From NCBI GenBank assembly GCA_038380795.1, contig CM076261.1:5586556-5650555 (forward strand): a stretch of 64,000 nucleotides of DNA, in the 5' to 3' direction. Under the pieces are notes generated by a model, which ran no database searches, was not told the origin of the DNA, and saw only the letters and a list, made by a program, of their open reading frames with translations. The first letter of the stretch is position 1, and the number at the start of each line of letters is the position of its first letter. Position numbers and translations under genes: made by a program. Source of the stretch: Pyrocephalus nanus. Taxonomy: Eukaryota > Chordata > Aves > Passeriformes > Tyrannidae. Of the stretch, positions 43,532-55,850 are shown in pieces.

Positions 43532-46500
43532 TTTGAAGGCCAAAGAAGCACAGTGGTAACAGAAGTTATTTTTCTGCCTCAGTTTTTAAAGAGAAGACTG
43601 ATGTATCAAAATCCAACCGGTAATCTAAAAATGATAAGTCATTCCTCCTCCATAAGAATTTCATTGCTGTAACTTGTAAAGTCCACTGAACTGAACAGAC
43701 CTCTCTAGGAATAAAGGTCTTGGGAGCATTCCCATTTTTTCGAGGCAAAAAGGACAACTCATGCATGAGGCAGTAAAGTTTTGGCTGTCTCAGAATACAC
43801 TCGGTGAAGTGGCTCTTTGTGAGTTATCTAAATCTCTTCAGTTATACACAGTTGATGTTTCTAGACATTTGGCTTACTGTTTCTGCTCTGGATACTGATG
43901 TCTTCTTCTGTGAAAGAGAAATGTCCCCATAATTTGTGTTAATCTTCTGCACTGTGCTATTTGCAGTGAAGTTACAGTGTAATACTTTACAGTGATTTCC
44001 TTGACCTCCAATTAGGAAATGTCCTACTGTGCTTCAGGCAATTTATTTTCCCCTAGGGCAATATAAAAATATGTCTACAGTTACAGCCTCTGTGATGTTA
44101 TTTCTCTATCAATGACAAACTTCAGGGAAACATTAGGAATGAACTTGTGTGACTTACTAATTGAATGCTTGCCTTCAAGTGGGCTATTGTTGGTAATCTT
44201 GGAAAACTGTTCAAACTGAATGTGTAGACTGGCATGAAGTAAGGCAGAATCTCACAGCAAAGATTGTCCTATTTCTACAAAATTAGGAAGGAGCAAAACA
44301 GTAGCCCATGTACTTCTAAACAGCAATGACAAATATAAGCTTTTCATTTCTTCCAGAAAGAGCAAAACAGTGCAAAAGAAAAGACCAAAACTCCCTTCTC
44401 CTCCATCTCTGCTTCCTTCCCACTCCCTCCCCCTCCATCCCAACCTCAGCTGACTTACAGCACTTATATTATTGGAATACAGGGAATTTTATCTGGCACA
44501 GTTTAAGCACTTCCCAAACTGACACAGGCTATCCCAGTGTATGCACAGTAACCATGCTGCATCTGTAGAACTTTTTCTGGCTTTAACACGGGTGGTATAA
44601 TCACAGTGGCAAAACTCCCTGTAGAGACCATGCCTCGGCACAAAGCTTGGCATTGAAGACAACAGAGCTCTGATTTTGTTCGTATTCTCTAGCATTACTG
44701 ACAGGTACCTATAAAACAACAGGATTCCTTCCTTAATCATTTTTTATCCTAGAGCAGTAGTGATCCCATTGTGCTGCTCTGTAAACAGCTAAAGGGAATA
44801 AAAAGAAAAGTCTAACACCAACAGGAGCAGAGAGTATTAACAATTCCTGACAGAGCTCATCCTAAAGTTTAGGTTTAATTTTAACTGTCATAAAAAAGTA
44901 TTTTAAATAACATTCTACAAGCCTGAAATTCTGTGCTCCTAAAAGTAAAAGCAAATGCTGTAAATAATGCCAGATGCTCTGAACTGAGTCCATGACTGAG
45001 TTCATTCTTGAACACATGCGCTGTACATAAATTCTTCATATCTTATGTTCTCTGAAGTAAATTCTGAAACCGTGAGTTCATTTTACCACTACTGCATACA
45101 GTCTTATTCAGTGGAAGCATTACTGTCATTTGATCCACCCATTCTCAGTCTCCCCACACAGGAAACACACCGGTAATGTTCATCTCTAACTTCTTCTCCC
45201 TCAGCCATCATCTTCATCCCTGCAGCCATTGCTCTTCCAAGACAATATAAAAACACACCCTTTTTGGCAATGGATATTTCCTTTTAACAATGAAAGACAA
45301 ATTAAAGAGCATACAAGTCCGTGGCTGACCAAGAACACTCGTCCACACAGCCTGCAGCAGGAAGGATGCTGAAGTGTAATACATGTCTGAAAGAATCAGA
45401 GGAAATTGTGTCGTCAGGAGGTTTTGATCTCAGGTGGGAAAAAGGAAATTCAAGATTGATCTGGACTCATCTCACAGACAACTTACTGCTGAAATCTCTG
45501 AGATGTTCTAAAATCTAAATATTTATCAATATACATTAATACTTAGCTGAATGATATTGTGATGCAGAATGGAAAGGTCAGTAGTGAGAAAATTTGAATA
45601 TATATTTAACTATTCCTTCCTATCTACCAATTGCAGTTCACTACGTGGCCACTGCTTGTTAGGACATGTATTTAAACCTACCCACCCACCTGTCCCTGGG
45701 AAAAAACACTCAACAAAACCATCATTTGTGTAAAACATTTCTGTACTTCCCCATATTCCATGGACTTTGCTGCCCAAGTCATGGAATTACTTTAAACCAG
45801 CATGTCTGAACAAAAGAATATTTTGTGTTTTTAATAAACTACTGATTCTTGCCTGAGCCTTTGAAAGAGAAGGTGACAGAATGAGGCACACAATGCACAC
45901 AAACAGTATCCAGTGATGTTATCCAGCAGAGGTTTGATTGAAACAAATCTTGGGTGCTTAATCTCTGGTTTTCATAGAGATGAGGGCTGTTAATTCCCAT
46001 CAACACTGGTGGGAGAGAAGTACTTACCTGCTTTAAGGAAGTTGCCCTTGGCTCATTCAGTTGCTTAACAGACCAAACCAGAGCACTGCTATGACCAGGT
46101 TATTTATCTGCAGCCCTGAGAAATTCAATACATGTGGTTTGTGCAGTCGGATTAGCACACAGTTAGACTCACAATTAGGATACAATGCAAAACATTTATT
46201 GAGAATAATTTCTTGGAAAAATCTGTAGAATAAACACAGATAATTACTCAGTGAACTCTGTGAACAAAACAAGATTTGAACTTTCTTTTTTCCCCCATTT
46301 TAATCTGCTTCTTACTGTATTTGTCTTTGCAACCACACATTCCTCCAGAAGGTATTTAAGGTTCAATAGTGGAACATTTACAGCCAGACTTTCCACAACA
46401 TACTGGAGGCCTGAGGAAGAATGAACACTTTCCCCTCAGACCCATCTAACAGAAATTCATGTTAGAGTACATGAAGTATAACAAAGCACAATAAAATAAG

Positions 46501-46620
46501 GCAAATGTGTGAATAACAATGTTTCATGGTATTTGAGCATATGATCAGAGTAAGATGCTGCCCACCCTTACACCCTGGACCTCACCACACTTTGCCTCCA
46601 ATGCCTTTTTGTGTCTTACC

Positions 46621-46650
46621 TCTGTGTGATCTTATATCTGTGTGATCTTA
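46621..46650. repeat. 16-bp tandem duplication
   Basis: TCTGTGTGATCTTATA is followed at once by TCTGTGTGATCTTA, giving 1.9 copies. Confidence 0.9.
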
Positions 46651-49600
46651 GCAGTCACACTCTCATGTAGTCTCTTACATTTTACTTCATCTTTTTCCTT
46701 CTTTTGTTTAACTTCTCATTTTTTTAAAATTGCCACCTCCTTGAATAATAAACAGAGAATCAAAAGCAACTGCAAGAAAAGATCAGATAGTTTCCTTTGC
46801 ATTTCACACTGCAGCAACAAAAAAATTGTCATATTACAGTAGTGGAGTTTAGAGGTATGCTCAGAAACAGGAGGAATATTATTTGCTGCCTGGGTCTGAT
46901 TTGACTGTAAATTCTTTAGGGTAGAAGCTACATGATCATTTCCATGAACTGGATTGTGATAGCCTTACTACTGTGTAGGAAATCTTGCTGCTTTAGTAAG
47001 CTTGTTCACATGAAAGTATTATAACCTCATCCTGTATTTGTAAGAGGTTGTTAATGTCCTTTCACACCAAAGGACCTCTGGGGACTGAGCAGGGGGAGAA
47101 AACTGCCTTGGGAAAGGGTGTGACCTCCTACAAGGGACTCTCCTCCCCCCCTTCCATCCCATACTTCTCCATTTCTAGTGAGCAACCTCACTGGCTGCAG
47201 GCAACAGGGCCTGGAGCTGTCATTTAGCTTTGTTCACCACAAGCTGCAGTCATACATTTTTGAGTTGTAGTTTTTGAGATTAGTGAGAGACACATACACC
47301 ATGATCCAGTAAAAATATAAGATTGGAGAAGGCAGATGAGAAAAAAACCTTTGTGTTCCTGTCTTTTATCTGAATTTTTCCACCTTCAAGTTGTTGTAAC
47401 CTTAACTAGAATTTACAGGATAAATAATGAGCAGCACCTTCTACTAGAGAAAAACCAGGAAAAAAGTAGAGGAGCTGAAGAAATTGATTCACTGTCCAAA
47501 TGGCTGAATTAGAAAAATTAGCCTACACAAATCTTCTGTTAAAAACATGGTGGATGTGACTGCAGAGAGGCATGAAACAGTTGTAGCCATGGTCTTTACC
47601 TAATGAGGTCTTATTTCAAATCTTCCTGGCATTTTCATGTTTGGTTAGCTCACCTCAAAACACAGATTTTCTTTGAAAATTTCTTTTATTTTTCTAACGA
47701 TTTCTAAGTCTTCTTTACGATGTGCAAGTTGAATAGAAGTTAAATTTAACTTCGCTTTTAAATGCAAAATAGATAAGGATCAGAAGAAATATAGAGAAGG
47801 CCTCCCTAAAATTAACAGTCAGTTTGTTCCTTGGGAAATAATTAGGCTAGGAGTTATTTTTTCCAAGGAAGCAAGACTGATGTTGTGAATTACAGTATTA
47901 GGTCTTACCAACATAAGAATGTCTGCCTCTTGTTTTCAGGAAGAGATTATTATTTTAATTTTAAGTGGACTTAGTGCATTTATAATCAATTCCTTGAAAT
48001 AAACCAACATCTATTACACCTAAACTGAGATTATAGAAATTTGTAGTTAAACTCATATAACTGTCTTGCTTATTTAAAACACCAGGAACTTCAGCTGGAG
48101 ACTGGATAAACTGATAAACAAGGAATTACAGCTTCAGAATCATTTTCTATCAGAAACAATGTAATTGTTTAAAAATCTGCTGACAACTTTGTCCCAAACA
48201 CTGTAAAATCATATGCCACTCCCTTGCTCTCCTTCCCAGCTCATCTCTAAAAAATTGTGAAAGCTGAAATCTGTTATGTTCAATCAGACAGCGGCATGTT
48301 GACAAGGGTGGTGCATGCTGTGAAGTTCTGGAAGCTGCCCCATATTGCAGGTAAGAACTGCATGCTAATTAATGTCCTTAGTTTTATTCTGTATTCTGAA
48401 ATGCTGCACTACCATCAGAGGTGAGATATCAAAACAATATGACAATTTTTATTTTCGCAACAAGAAACATTTGAATACACCCTTTGCAGCAAGGGCAGAC
48501 AATGCATACAGTTTCAGATTCAGTCTCTTAAGTATGTTCCAGCAATTTGCCTGCAGGTTTCTGAAGGGTCTGTGCACAGGTAGCAACTATAGCTCTGTAT
48601 GAACCATCTTTGTCCTACTGAATATGCAGGTTAGAGCAGTAGTAGCTGTGGAAAGAACAGAAGAGCATTATGCATCCTCTCCTTTGAGGTCACTTGGCAA
48701 TTTCACCAAAACACAGAAGACCAAACACAAAAGAAACCTCTTCCCCATATCTCCTCTACCCTCCCATCCCCATCCCATCTGCCAAGAAATGCTGATCTCC
48801 TGTGATTTTCTTTCCAGTACTCTTTAGCTTCTTCCACCTTAGCGCACGTGTCAGCCAGCTTGGGCTCTTCACTGAAAGATCCTGCAGGGCAGTAAAATGT
48901 TTCCATCTGATTGTCATCCTATACTGTGATGTCCAGACCTCTGTGGTTGGAAAACCACGGTAACAGTGGATGATACATCAGTCTCTCACATTGTATAGTA
49001 AGTAATATTAGAGCACTTAACTTTTGTACAGAAGCAATATAGACCTTAATCACATTATTTCCTTAGCTGTCCCAACTATTCAGTACAAAGTAGACAGGAT
49101 GTTCCACAAGGGTGGCATACTTTTGGTTTATGATGCTCCAGCACTAAGGCAGATCATTCTTCCTGGTGGAGAATAATGTATATTGATCTCTGCTGTCCTG
49201 CCTTGAGGCCTTGAACAGATAGTAGTGGTGTGCTGAGACAGCTGCTCCCAGGGACTGGCCTTTGTTTATTTTGTTCTCTAACCAAACCCATAAGTATGAC
49301 AGTAAAGAGCATCAGTTTCAATACAAACACCTAACACATACCACAGCTAGGCAATGTTTGGGCTCTTTGCAATACACCCATTTGTTTTTCTGTTTAAACA
49401 AATAAACTTAGCACAAATGTTTTTCCACAAAAATGAAGGAACACCAAGGAAGAAAGGCTGGAGTTTCCAGGTTGCCTGCCCATGCACTGAAACATCCCCA
49501 ACACCACTGTCACCTAGATGGGCAAATACAGCACTTCAGTCAAGTGAAGATGTGGCCGAGCACTGGTCAGGACCACAGGGGCTATTTCTCTGCATACTCC

Positions 49601-50124
49601 AAAACTCATAGAATGGATCTCTGCTACAGATCTTTCTTGTGTCATTAACAAAATCTCTGTGGTTGCGTAACTATTATGGCTCTTCAAGGTGGCTCTTCAG
49701 TAAGGAGAAATCCAAAATACTCTGTTCTCCCTCCTTTCGTTTGTTTATTTATTCATCCCTGACTAGACCCTGGATTTTTTTGCTCTAAATTAATGTGTTT
49801 ATAAAGAGTAATTTTATTAGCATCTGTTATTTACTTTTCATTCAGTCATTAATTTTCATTAAACATTCACAGATAAATATGTGTCTGGCTTTTTTGAGGT
49901 GATTACACATAGAAATTCAAAAACTGAAACCTGCCTCTTGCAATGAGGAATAATTTTTTAAAAGATATTGCAAACAACACTCACAGTCAGATCAGAGAGG
50001 GGAAAAGCTGGAAAACACCAATCCTAGGCTGAAATTAGAAATGTTTATGTTAATGTTAAGACTACCATGTAGTGACCTACGCACCAGGCCAAGTGAATAT
50101 GACAGTACATGTATCATGCATCTG

Positions 50125-50146
50125 TCACTGATACATGTATCAGTGA
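50125..50146. repeat. Perfect 22-bp palindrome
   Basis: The 22 bp centred on ATACATGTAT read the same on both strands, with no spacer. The arms are TCACTGATACA and its reverse complement. A related TACATGTATCATG lies just upstream at about 50106. Confidence 0.95.
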
Positions 50147-52159
50147 ATGTATCATTTCTCTACAAAACAGTGTTCAAAACCTCTCTTTCCCCAAGGAGAG
50201 CTTTTCCTAGTATATCCAAAGCAGCATGCATGATACACCTCAATCCAAGCTTTCCTCTGTTACCTTGGAGTTTCCTACAGCCTCCTTTCAAACTTTTCTT
50301 TGCTCTCTGATACCAGTTTTATCTTTCCAGAGGGACACTGTGACCTGCTTCGACCAATGGATGGAGTTAATACAGGACCAAATTGGGGAGAAGTACCTGA
50401 AAGACCTTCTGTGCCACAGACAATACTTCTAGATGAGAGATCATTTTTATTACAGAGAAGTATCAAGGGAGTAAAAAGGCCTCTCTGAAAAGAGATTTTG
50501 GCAATTTTTTGAGGCGGGGAAACTGAAGAAAAGGAACTCAGAATTCACAAAGAAATTTAATGCTGAAATCTACAGGGAAAAAAAAAAAAAGCTGATAGAT
50601 AAGAGAGGTAAAGTGCAGGGAGAACACTATTCCTGTTCCGTGCACCATACCACTACAGACACATTTCTCTCTTAGGGGTTCTGCAGTAAATACTCTGATA
50701 ATATTTTTGCTATTTATTATGCCCACCTGCTCTGTGCACTTTTCTCTCTCTGGCAGGCCCTTGCACGTGGCCCTAATTGCTTCCCCATCATTATCCTGTT
50801 ATGAAGTACGAAAGTGCAGTTGACGTTGGTGCCAGGAACACAGAGAGGCTGCTTAGTAAAGAAACAACAACTTTAAAACATTTAAAAAAATTTATGGAGT
50901 CACATCTGGGATCTCCTTCTCCCAGGGATGCATAGACTGAGCTTGCTGGTCATCAAAGATCTCCTCAGTGTGCTCATAGACTACATGTTCCATTTGTAGG
51001 GAGGGGTGGAGGGATGCTTTCCATGTACTGAAAGGATCATCTGTCTAGGGATTTCTGTGAATTTTAGAGATGAGAGGACATAGCACAGAGAAACAAAGTG
51101 TGAGCATTTCTGTCTTCTTGAGAACACGATTAACCCTCATACTTATGCTCTGAAATAAAACTAGTTACACCCACAGAAAAAATGCAGCCATGTGCAGAGC
51201 TTGGACCACATCTTCAGCATGCACCTGAGCTGAAGATTCTCTTGACAAAGTCCAATTTCTGTACTGGTTGCAGTTGAATCAGCTGATATCATAGGCCCAG
51301 TGTGAATATCAGAAGAGTTGAGCTCTGTGCATCTGCCCAAATTCATCCATTTCTATTTAGCTCAATAATTCCATCGCAAGTCATCCTCTGCTGCTACTCC
51401 TTACTGAGCCATTGTGCAGCTACACATAAAACTTCACTCCCTGAAGCAGCACTTGTATTCAAGTTCCCAAAGAGCTCTGGTTTAAGCGAGAAGAAGAGGA
51501 TAGTCCTGCAGGACTTTGTTTTTCACTATTCTGGCTTATTTTAAATGAAGCAAACTCAAAAATGCACTGTGCTTTGCAGTGGAAGAAGTCTCAGATAGCT
51601 TTTTAAAGAAATGGCAGCAAATGCTATCAAAGTTCTGTTTCATAATATTTACAAAATACTTGATCCAGACAGTAAGGGGATGATTACATATCAGAAATCA
51701 GAAGACTGACTTCTTGCACAGTTATTGAGTGAACATTCACAGAGTCTTGAAGTTACAGGAAACTCCTGATTCATTATCTGTCATATCCATGGGGTAAGCA
51801 AGGGCTGTACCAACTCTACTTTTAATGGTGCCCCATGATATGTTCGGTCACACAATTGAGTCTGTGGTTCACAGGTTAGTAGGGTGCCCTCATGGCAAAT
51901 TAGGTAACATCTGCTTACCAAAAAATAAGCTCAGTGTTATGCATATGGAAATATACTGTTGCTTCATGCTCATTTTGTTTAAATCAGCCAATTAATTTTT
52001 GTACTATGCAGTCATTCTCAAGACAGGCATGACCTCAGACTTTTATTATTTAATGACTTTCCCTTTGTGGGACAACATACAGCTCTTCCATGTTGCTCAT
52101 CACTTGGAAAAGGACCAACTTCATGAGTTCCTTGACTGAATGAGGAGAGGGGGAAAAGT

Positions 52160-52179
52160 AAAAAAAAAAAAAAAAAAAA
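52160..52179. repeat. A20 homopolymer
   Basis: Run of about 20 A followed by GGCC. Simple repeat. Confidence 0.9.
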
Positions 52180-53804
52180 GGCCTTCTTCATTGTTTTTTA
52201 GGTATTGAACTCTAGACTTTTTTTCTTCAGGCTAGAGAAACTCCAGATAATTTCTGTCAGCACAAATATGAATGATATGTTTCTGTAATCTAAACAGTGG
52301 CATAGCAAATTGTTTAACCCTTGTCTGAAGTAAAATTTCTTAAGACAGTGAGGTGCTATCCTCTTCAAAGCAGCTTCAGAGCATTAGAAAGGTTTCAAGT
52401 GAAATGGGACAGATTGAAGGAACAGTCATAGTCTCATCTTTTCCCATTGCTATTTATTGCCAGTGAAGTGTTCCTACATATCTGTAATGCCTCGCATTTC
52501 TCTGGGTGACAGGAAGTTTTAGTGTATATTTCCACTGAAACAATTTCAAAAAAACAGTCTGAATGCATAATTTTGACTTCAACATTGAAACATTATTTCC
52601 CTGCAGACTCAAGAGGCCAAGTGAAGTTGTCAGGTGAGACCGACTGTAAGACTGGCAGACAAAACCTTCCTGTTTCAGCAGGTTAGGACAAATGATGAGG
52701 ACAGCAGGTTGCTGCCTACAGCAAAAGACAGGGCCCAGCCCTGCTGCTGGCTTTGCCTGCCTGTGAGACCTAAAAAACCCTGAGCAGCTGCTGTGGCCAT
52801 GGAAGGCCTGGAAACATGTGGACACGGTTAGGGCTGGTCAGGCTCATCAACAGCAGCAGCAGGCACTGCTCCCAAAACTCCCACCCAAACTGTTCTCCAC
52901 CCAAGCATCTCTGTCTCCATTCCCCTCCTTCCCTCTGGTGGGAGCAGCCTGCCCTGGCCTAGCCTTGATGCTTTGTTCAGTTTTGCGCCAATCCAAAGAT
53001 CCATCCTGCAAAAGCGCAGGAGCTGAGGAGGACGGAGGAGCCTCTGTGTAGGCCTGATAGCGGTGGGACCCATTGCGGATGGCCTCACCTGGGTAGGCCA
53101 GTCAGTCAAGGTGCTTGAGCTGGATTTTAACAGCCAGGTCAATCTGAATGCCCACGGCTCTCTCCATCCACTGAACACCTCTCCTTACAAATAAAGGCTT
53201 ATTGTTTATCGCTCGCAAAGGTAGCCACCAGCACCCTTCCCATGCCAGTGGGTTGGAATGAGCCATTGGGGCATCCCATGCCATGGCACTGGTGTCAAGC
53301 AAGACCACAGGGCAGCAAGCCCTCCTGAGCCTCCCTCTCACACACCGGGAGCACCATCAGCACACCTGGAGCCCACCGCGTCTGCACCAGCCCCACCTAA
53401 AGGAGAACCCAGTGCCCCTCTTGCCCGCGGTTCGGGGGGCTGCCCTCTGTCCCAGGACTCCGTGTCACCGGGAGAGGGGGAGCTCTTCCTCGGGGGCTTG
53501 GCTCTTTCCTCCCATCCAGTGGGAACAGCCGGCTCGGGAGAGGCCGTCGGCCGGTCCGAGCAGGGGTCGGGGAGCGGGGGCTGTCCCGAGGGGACCCGCT
53601 GATGGTGGCGGGCCCCACGCGGGACCGGCGGCTCCGGCTGCTGCTCGGCCGGGGGGCTGGAGCGCGGCGGGGACCGGGGCCGGTCGGGCGAGTGGAGGGG
53701 AGCGGCGCCTCGGCCAGAGGGGTGTGCGGAGCCGCTGTGGAGGGCGGAAACGGGGTGGGGGGATTTGCGTCAGTGAGGGAGCTGGGAGCGGGCGAGGGCG
53801 GGCG

Positions 53805-53848
53805 GGACGGACGGAGGGACAGACGGACGGACAGACGGACGGAGGGAG
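53805..53848. repeat. GGAC/GACA/GACG tetranucleotide-like array
   Basis: Imperfect tandem units of GACG, GACA and GAGG (GGACGGACGGAGGGACAGAC, then GGACGGACAGACGGACGGAG) about 60-100 bp before the EMILIN2 ATG. Purine-biased and likely within the 5' UTR. Confidence 0.9.
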
Positions 53849-53903
53849 CCCTCCGAGAGGCACCGGCTCGCCCCGCTCGCCCGCCGCCGCTGCCCGCCGC
53901 CCC

Positions 53904-54028
53904 ATGGAGCTGTGCCCGGGGCCCGCCGTGCCCTGGGGATGGGCGCTGCCGCTCCTCCTCGCCCTGGGCGCCGGGCTGAGCCACGGCACCCCGCACCTGC
54001 CGTACTCCCGGCCGGGCTCCCGCAGCAA
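53904..54028 (+). CDS. EMILIN2: EMILIN2 exon 1 coding part (signal peptide)
   Basis: ATG at 53904; donor AGCAA|GTGAGT. Encodes residues 1-41 plus two bases of K42. The hydrophobic core [13 protein letters not shown] marks the signal peptide, and the short mature stretch is [12 protein letters not shown]. Confidence 0.93.
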
Positions 54029-54280
54029 GTGAGTACCGCCCGCCCGCAGCGGGAGCGGGAGGCGCTGCCGGCGGCGGGGCGAGCCGGGGCGAGCCGGGGC
54101 AGGGGAGCTGGGGCGGCGTGCGGGCTCCCTGACGGGCGCTGTCTTTCCACCCTCCAGGAACTGGTGCGCCTACATAGTGAACAAGAACGTGAGCTGCTCG
54201 GTGCTGGACGGGACGGAGAGCTACGTCCAGGCCCAGTACAAGTGCGCCTGGAACCAGTTCCCCTGCCAGCCGACCCCGGT
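53904..54280 (+). CDS. EMILIN2: EMILIN2, first two exons (gene continues past window)
   Basis: Elastin microfibril interfacer 2, a secreted multimeric glycoprotein of the extracellular matrix. The family architecture is signal peptide, N-terminal EMI domain, long coiled coil and C-terminal C1q-like head. Only the first 82 codons plus a split valine are here. Residues 1-28 form a signal peptide (basic residues absent, [11 protein letters not shown] core, cleavage likely near SHG|T). Residues 43-82 start the EMI domain: [16 protein letters not shown] is identical to the human stretch I know, with cysteines 45, 55, 71 and 78. NVS at 52-54 is an N-glycosylation sequon. The ATG at 53904 was chosen because the signal peptide starts there. 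It has G at +4 but C at -3. The frame is also open upstream, so an N-terminal extension cannot be excluded from sequence alone. Located about 22.5 kb downstream of the SMCHD1 stop, on the same strand. Confidence 0.94.
54158..54280 (+). CDS. EMILIN2: EMILIN2 exon 2 (start of EMI domain)
   Basis: Acceptor CACCCTCCAG and donor CCGGT|GTAAGT. Completes K42 and encodes residues 43-82 plus two bases of V83. EMI domain start: NWCAY, then [15 protein letters not shown]. The intron before it is only 129 bp and GC-rich. Confidence 0.95.
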
Positions 54281-55784
54281 GTAAGTAGCCGAGGAGGCGA
54301 CCTCGGGAGGGCAAGCGCTCGGCCACCCGCTGCCAAGCCCCGGCGCGGAGGTGGCCGCTATGGCGGCGCTCGGGTGGTTCCCGGCACCCCAAAAGCTCAG
54401 GTCCGGGGCAGGAGGGCGAGGACAGCCCCTGGTCCTCAGCACGCCCCAAACAAAGCGCTCTCTCTTTGCAAACATCAGGCGGCCGGAGCTAATTGGAGCC
54501 AGATTGAGTTGTTGGTCTGTGCAGCCAGCCCGCCGGGAGGGAGCTGCGCTGGCACACCTCGTCGGCGCGGTGGGGCGTGCAGGCGGGCGAAAAGCACGCG
54601 GGCTGCTTCCCGTGGACGGCGGGAACGCCAGGATCTGCCGGGAGCGCACCTATGTGCTACGCATCCTGGCTCTGAGAGGTTTTATAGTTGCTCTGTGTTA
54701 CTGAATCAAGAGAGAGAGCCAGGAACGTGAGCCAGCTGCTTTACAGTCTGTGTATCCCTGTCCGTTGCCCAGCAAGGGGAGCTGCCAGTGCAGAGATTTT
54801 TACGGGGGATTATATAAAATTACTTGTTTGATTTTAAGCTTCATGAGTGTGACCACGTTCTAGTCTGCAGAATGACTACCTACAGCACGCTATGCTGCAA
54901 GGCTGTGTGAGCCTGCAGGTACCATACAGGGAACAGATGTATCTCGCTTACCTTCTGGCTAATTTCAGGCAAGTCCCCTTTCCTCAGTTTCCCACTTGAG
55001 AAGCAGTAATATTTGCACGTTTCTGATTGAAAGCTCTTGGTGATGTGCACCTTGTGAAACCATTTTACCTCTCCTAGAAGTCACTGAAAGGACACCCACA
55101 GATTTTTGTAGGCTCAGACTTGGGCTGAGGTGATGATGAGGATGGTTTTACAGTAAAACTTCAGTAACTAGTTTTTATTTTGACATGAAACAGTCAGAGA
55201 ATGAAACTGATACTGCTACATCCTGGGTAGTACTGAAATAAGACTGTGGACACTGATGACACTGCCACCCTGGGGCCCATGACAATAGGTGCTGGGTGTT
55301 TGGCATTCAAATGTGCTGCTTTCTGTCTGTTTGGGTTGCTATTTTTGTAAAAAAGCCCCAGCTTTTCTCTGTTGGAAAACATAAACACTAGAATTTGAGA
55401 GGAAAAAATTAAAACAGCAGACAGCTGAGTAACACTCTCTTGTGTAATATCCCCTTTCTCTTTGGAGTGTTGAACTGGCCATTTTGGACTTGTGACTGAG
55501 TTTATGGACTGTGTAATGGGGTGTGTCCTCTATCCTGAGAAGTCTCCGTAGTGGAGCTACAGAGGAGTGAGGAGTGGTTGAAACTGAGCTCGTTAAATAT
55601 ATAAATCACCAAGCACTGAGATAAGGAATTTCAGAGGCGGTAAATTAGGACTTTCGTGGACTATTTGCTTGTAGATAATGAAGAAAGTGCAAAGGCATTG
55701 CTTCTAGCTGAGGAAATTCCTGAACTGAAAATGTTTGTGTGTGTGAGGTCTTTGGCAGGAGTAAGAAGGGGAAGCCCATCTTGA

Positions 55785-55850
55785 ACATCGGGCTGGACTG
55801 CATGACCTCCAGAAGTCCCATCCCTTTCAGATTTCTCTGTGGTTCTGTGA
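55785..55850 (+). mobile_element. CR1 LINE 3' terminal remnant, + orientation
   Basis: GGGCTGGACTGCATGACCTC, then CAGAAGTCCCATCCC and TCTCTGTGGTTCTGTGA, matching the last 65 bp or so of CR1. Very short and diverged. Confidence 0.75.

Larger units (their letters stand above)
41971..53389. other. Intergenic spacer upstream of EMILIN2
   Basis: No convincing gene. Holds a long pyrimidine tract (42649-42718), A-runs at 43509-43531 and 52160-52179, a 16-bp duplication at 46621-46650 and a 22-bp palindrome at 50125-50146. GC content rises from about 52.7 kb toward the EMILIN2 promoter. Confidence 0.7.
53390..54660 (+). promoter_or_regulatory. EMILIN2: CpG island / EMILIN2 promoter region
   Basis: Sharp change to GC-rich sequence dense in CG dinucleotides, covering the presumed promoter, 5' UTR, exons 1-2 and the start of intron 2. 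I see no TATA box at a convincing distance, which fits a CpG-island promoter. The transcription start cannot be fixed from sequence. Edges are by eye. Confidence 0.85.

Noticed and set aside
53602..53979. 125-codon + strand frame overlapping EMILIN2 exon 1
   Set aside because: Out of frame with the signal peptide and EMI domain; a low-complexity shadow of the CpG island.
53397..54449. 350-codon minus-strand frame (and others nested with it) across the CpG island
   Set aside because: Composition is dominated by Pro, Arg, Ala and Gly and repeats the GC-rich sequence. It lies antisense to the EMILIN2 exons, and stop codons are rare in such DNA. No domain features.
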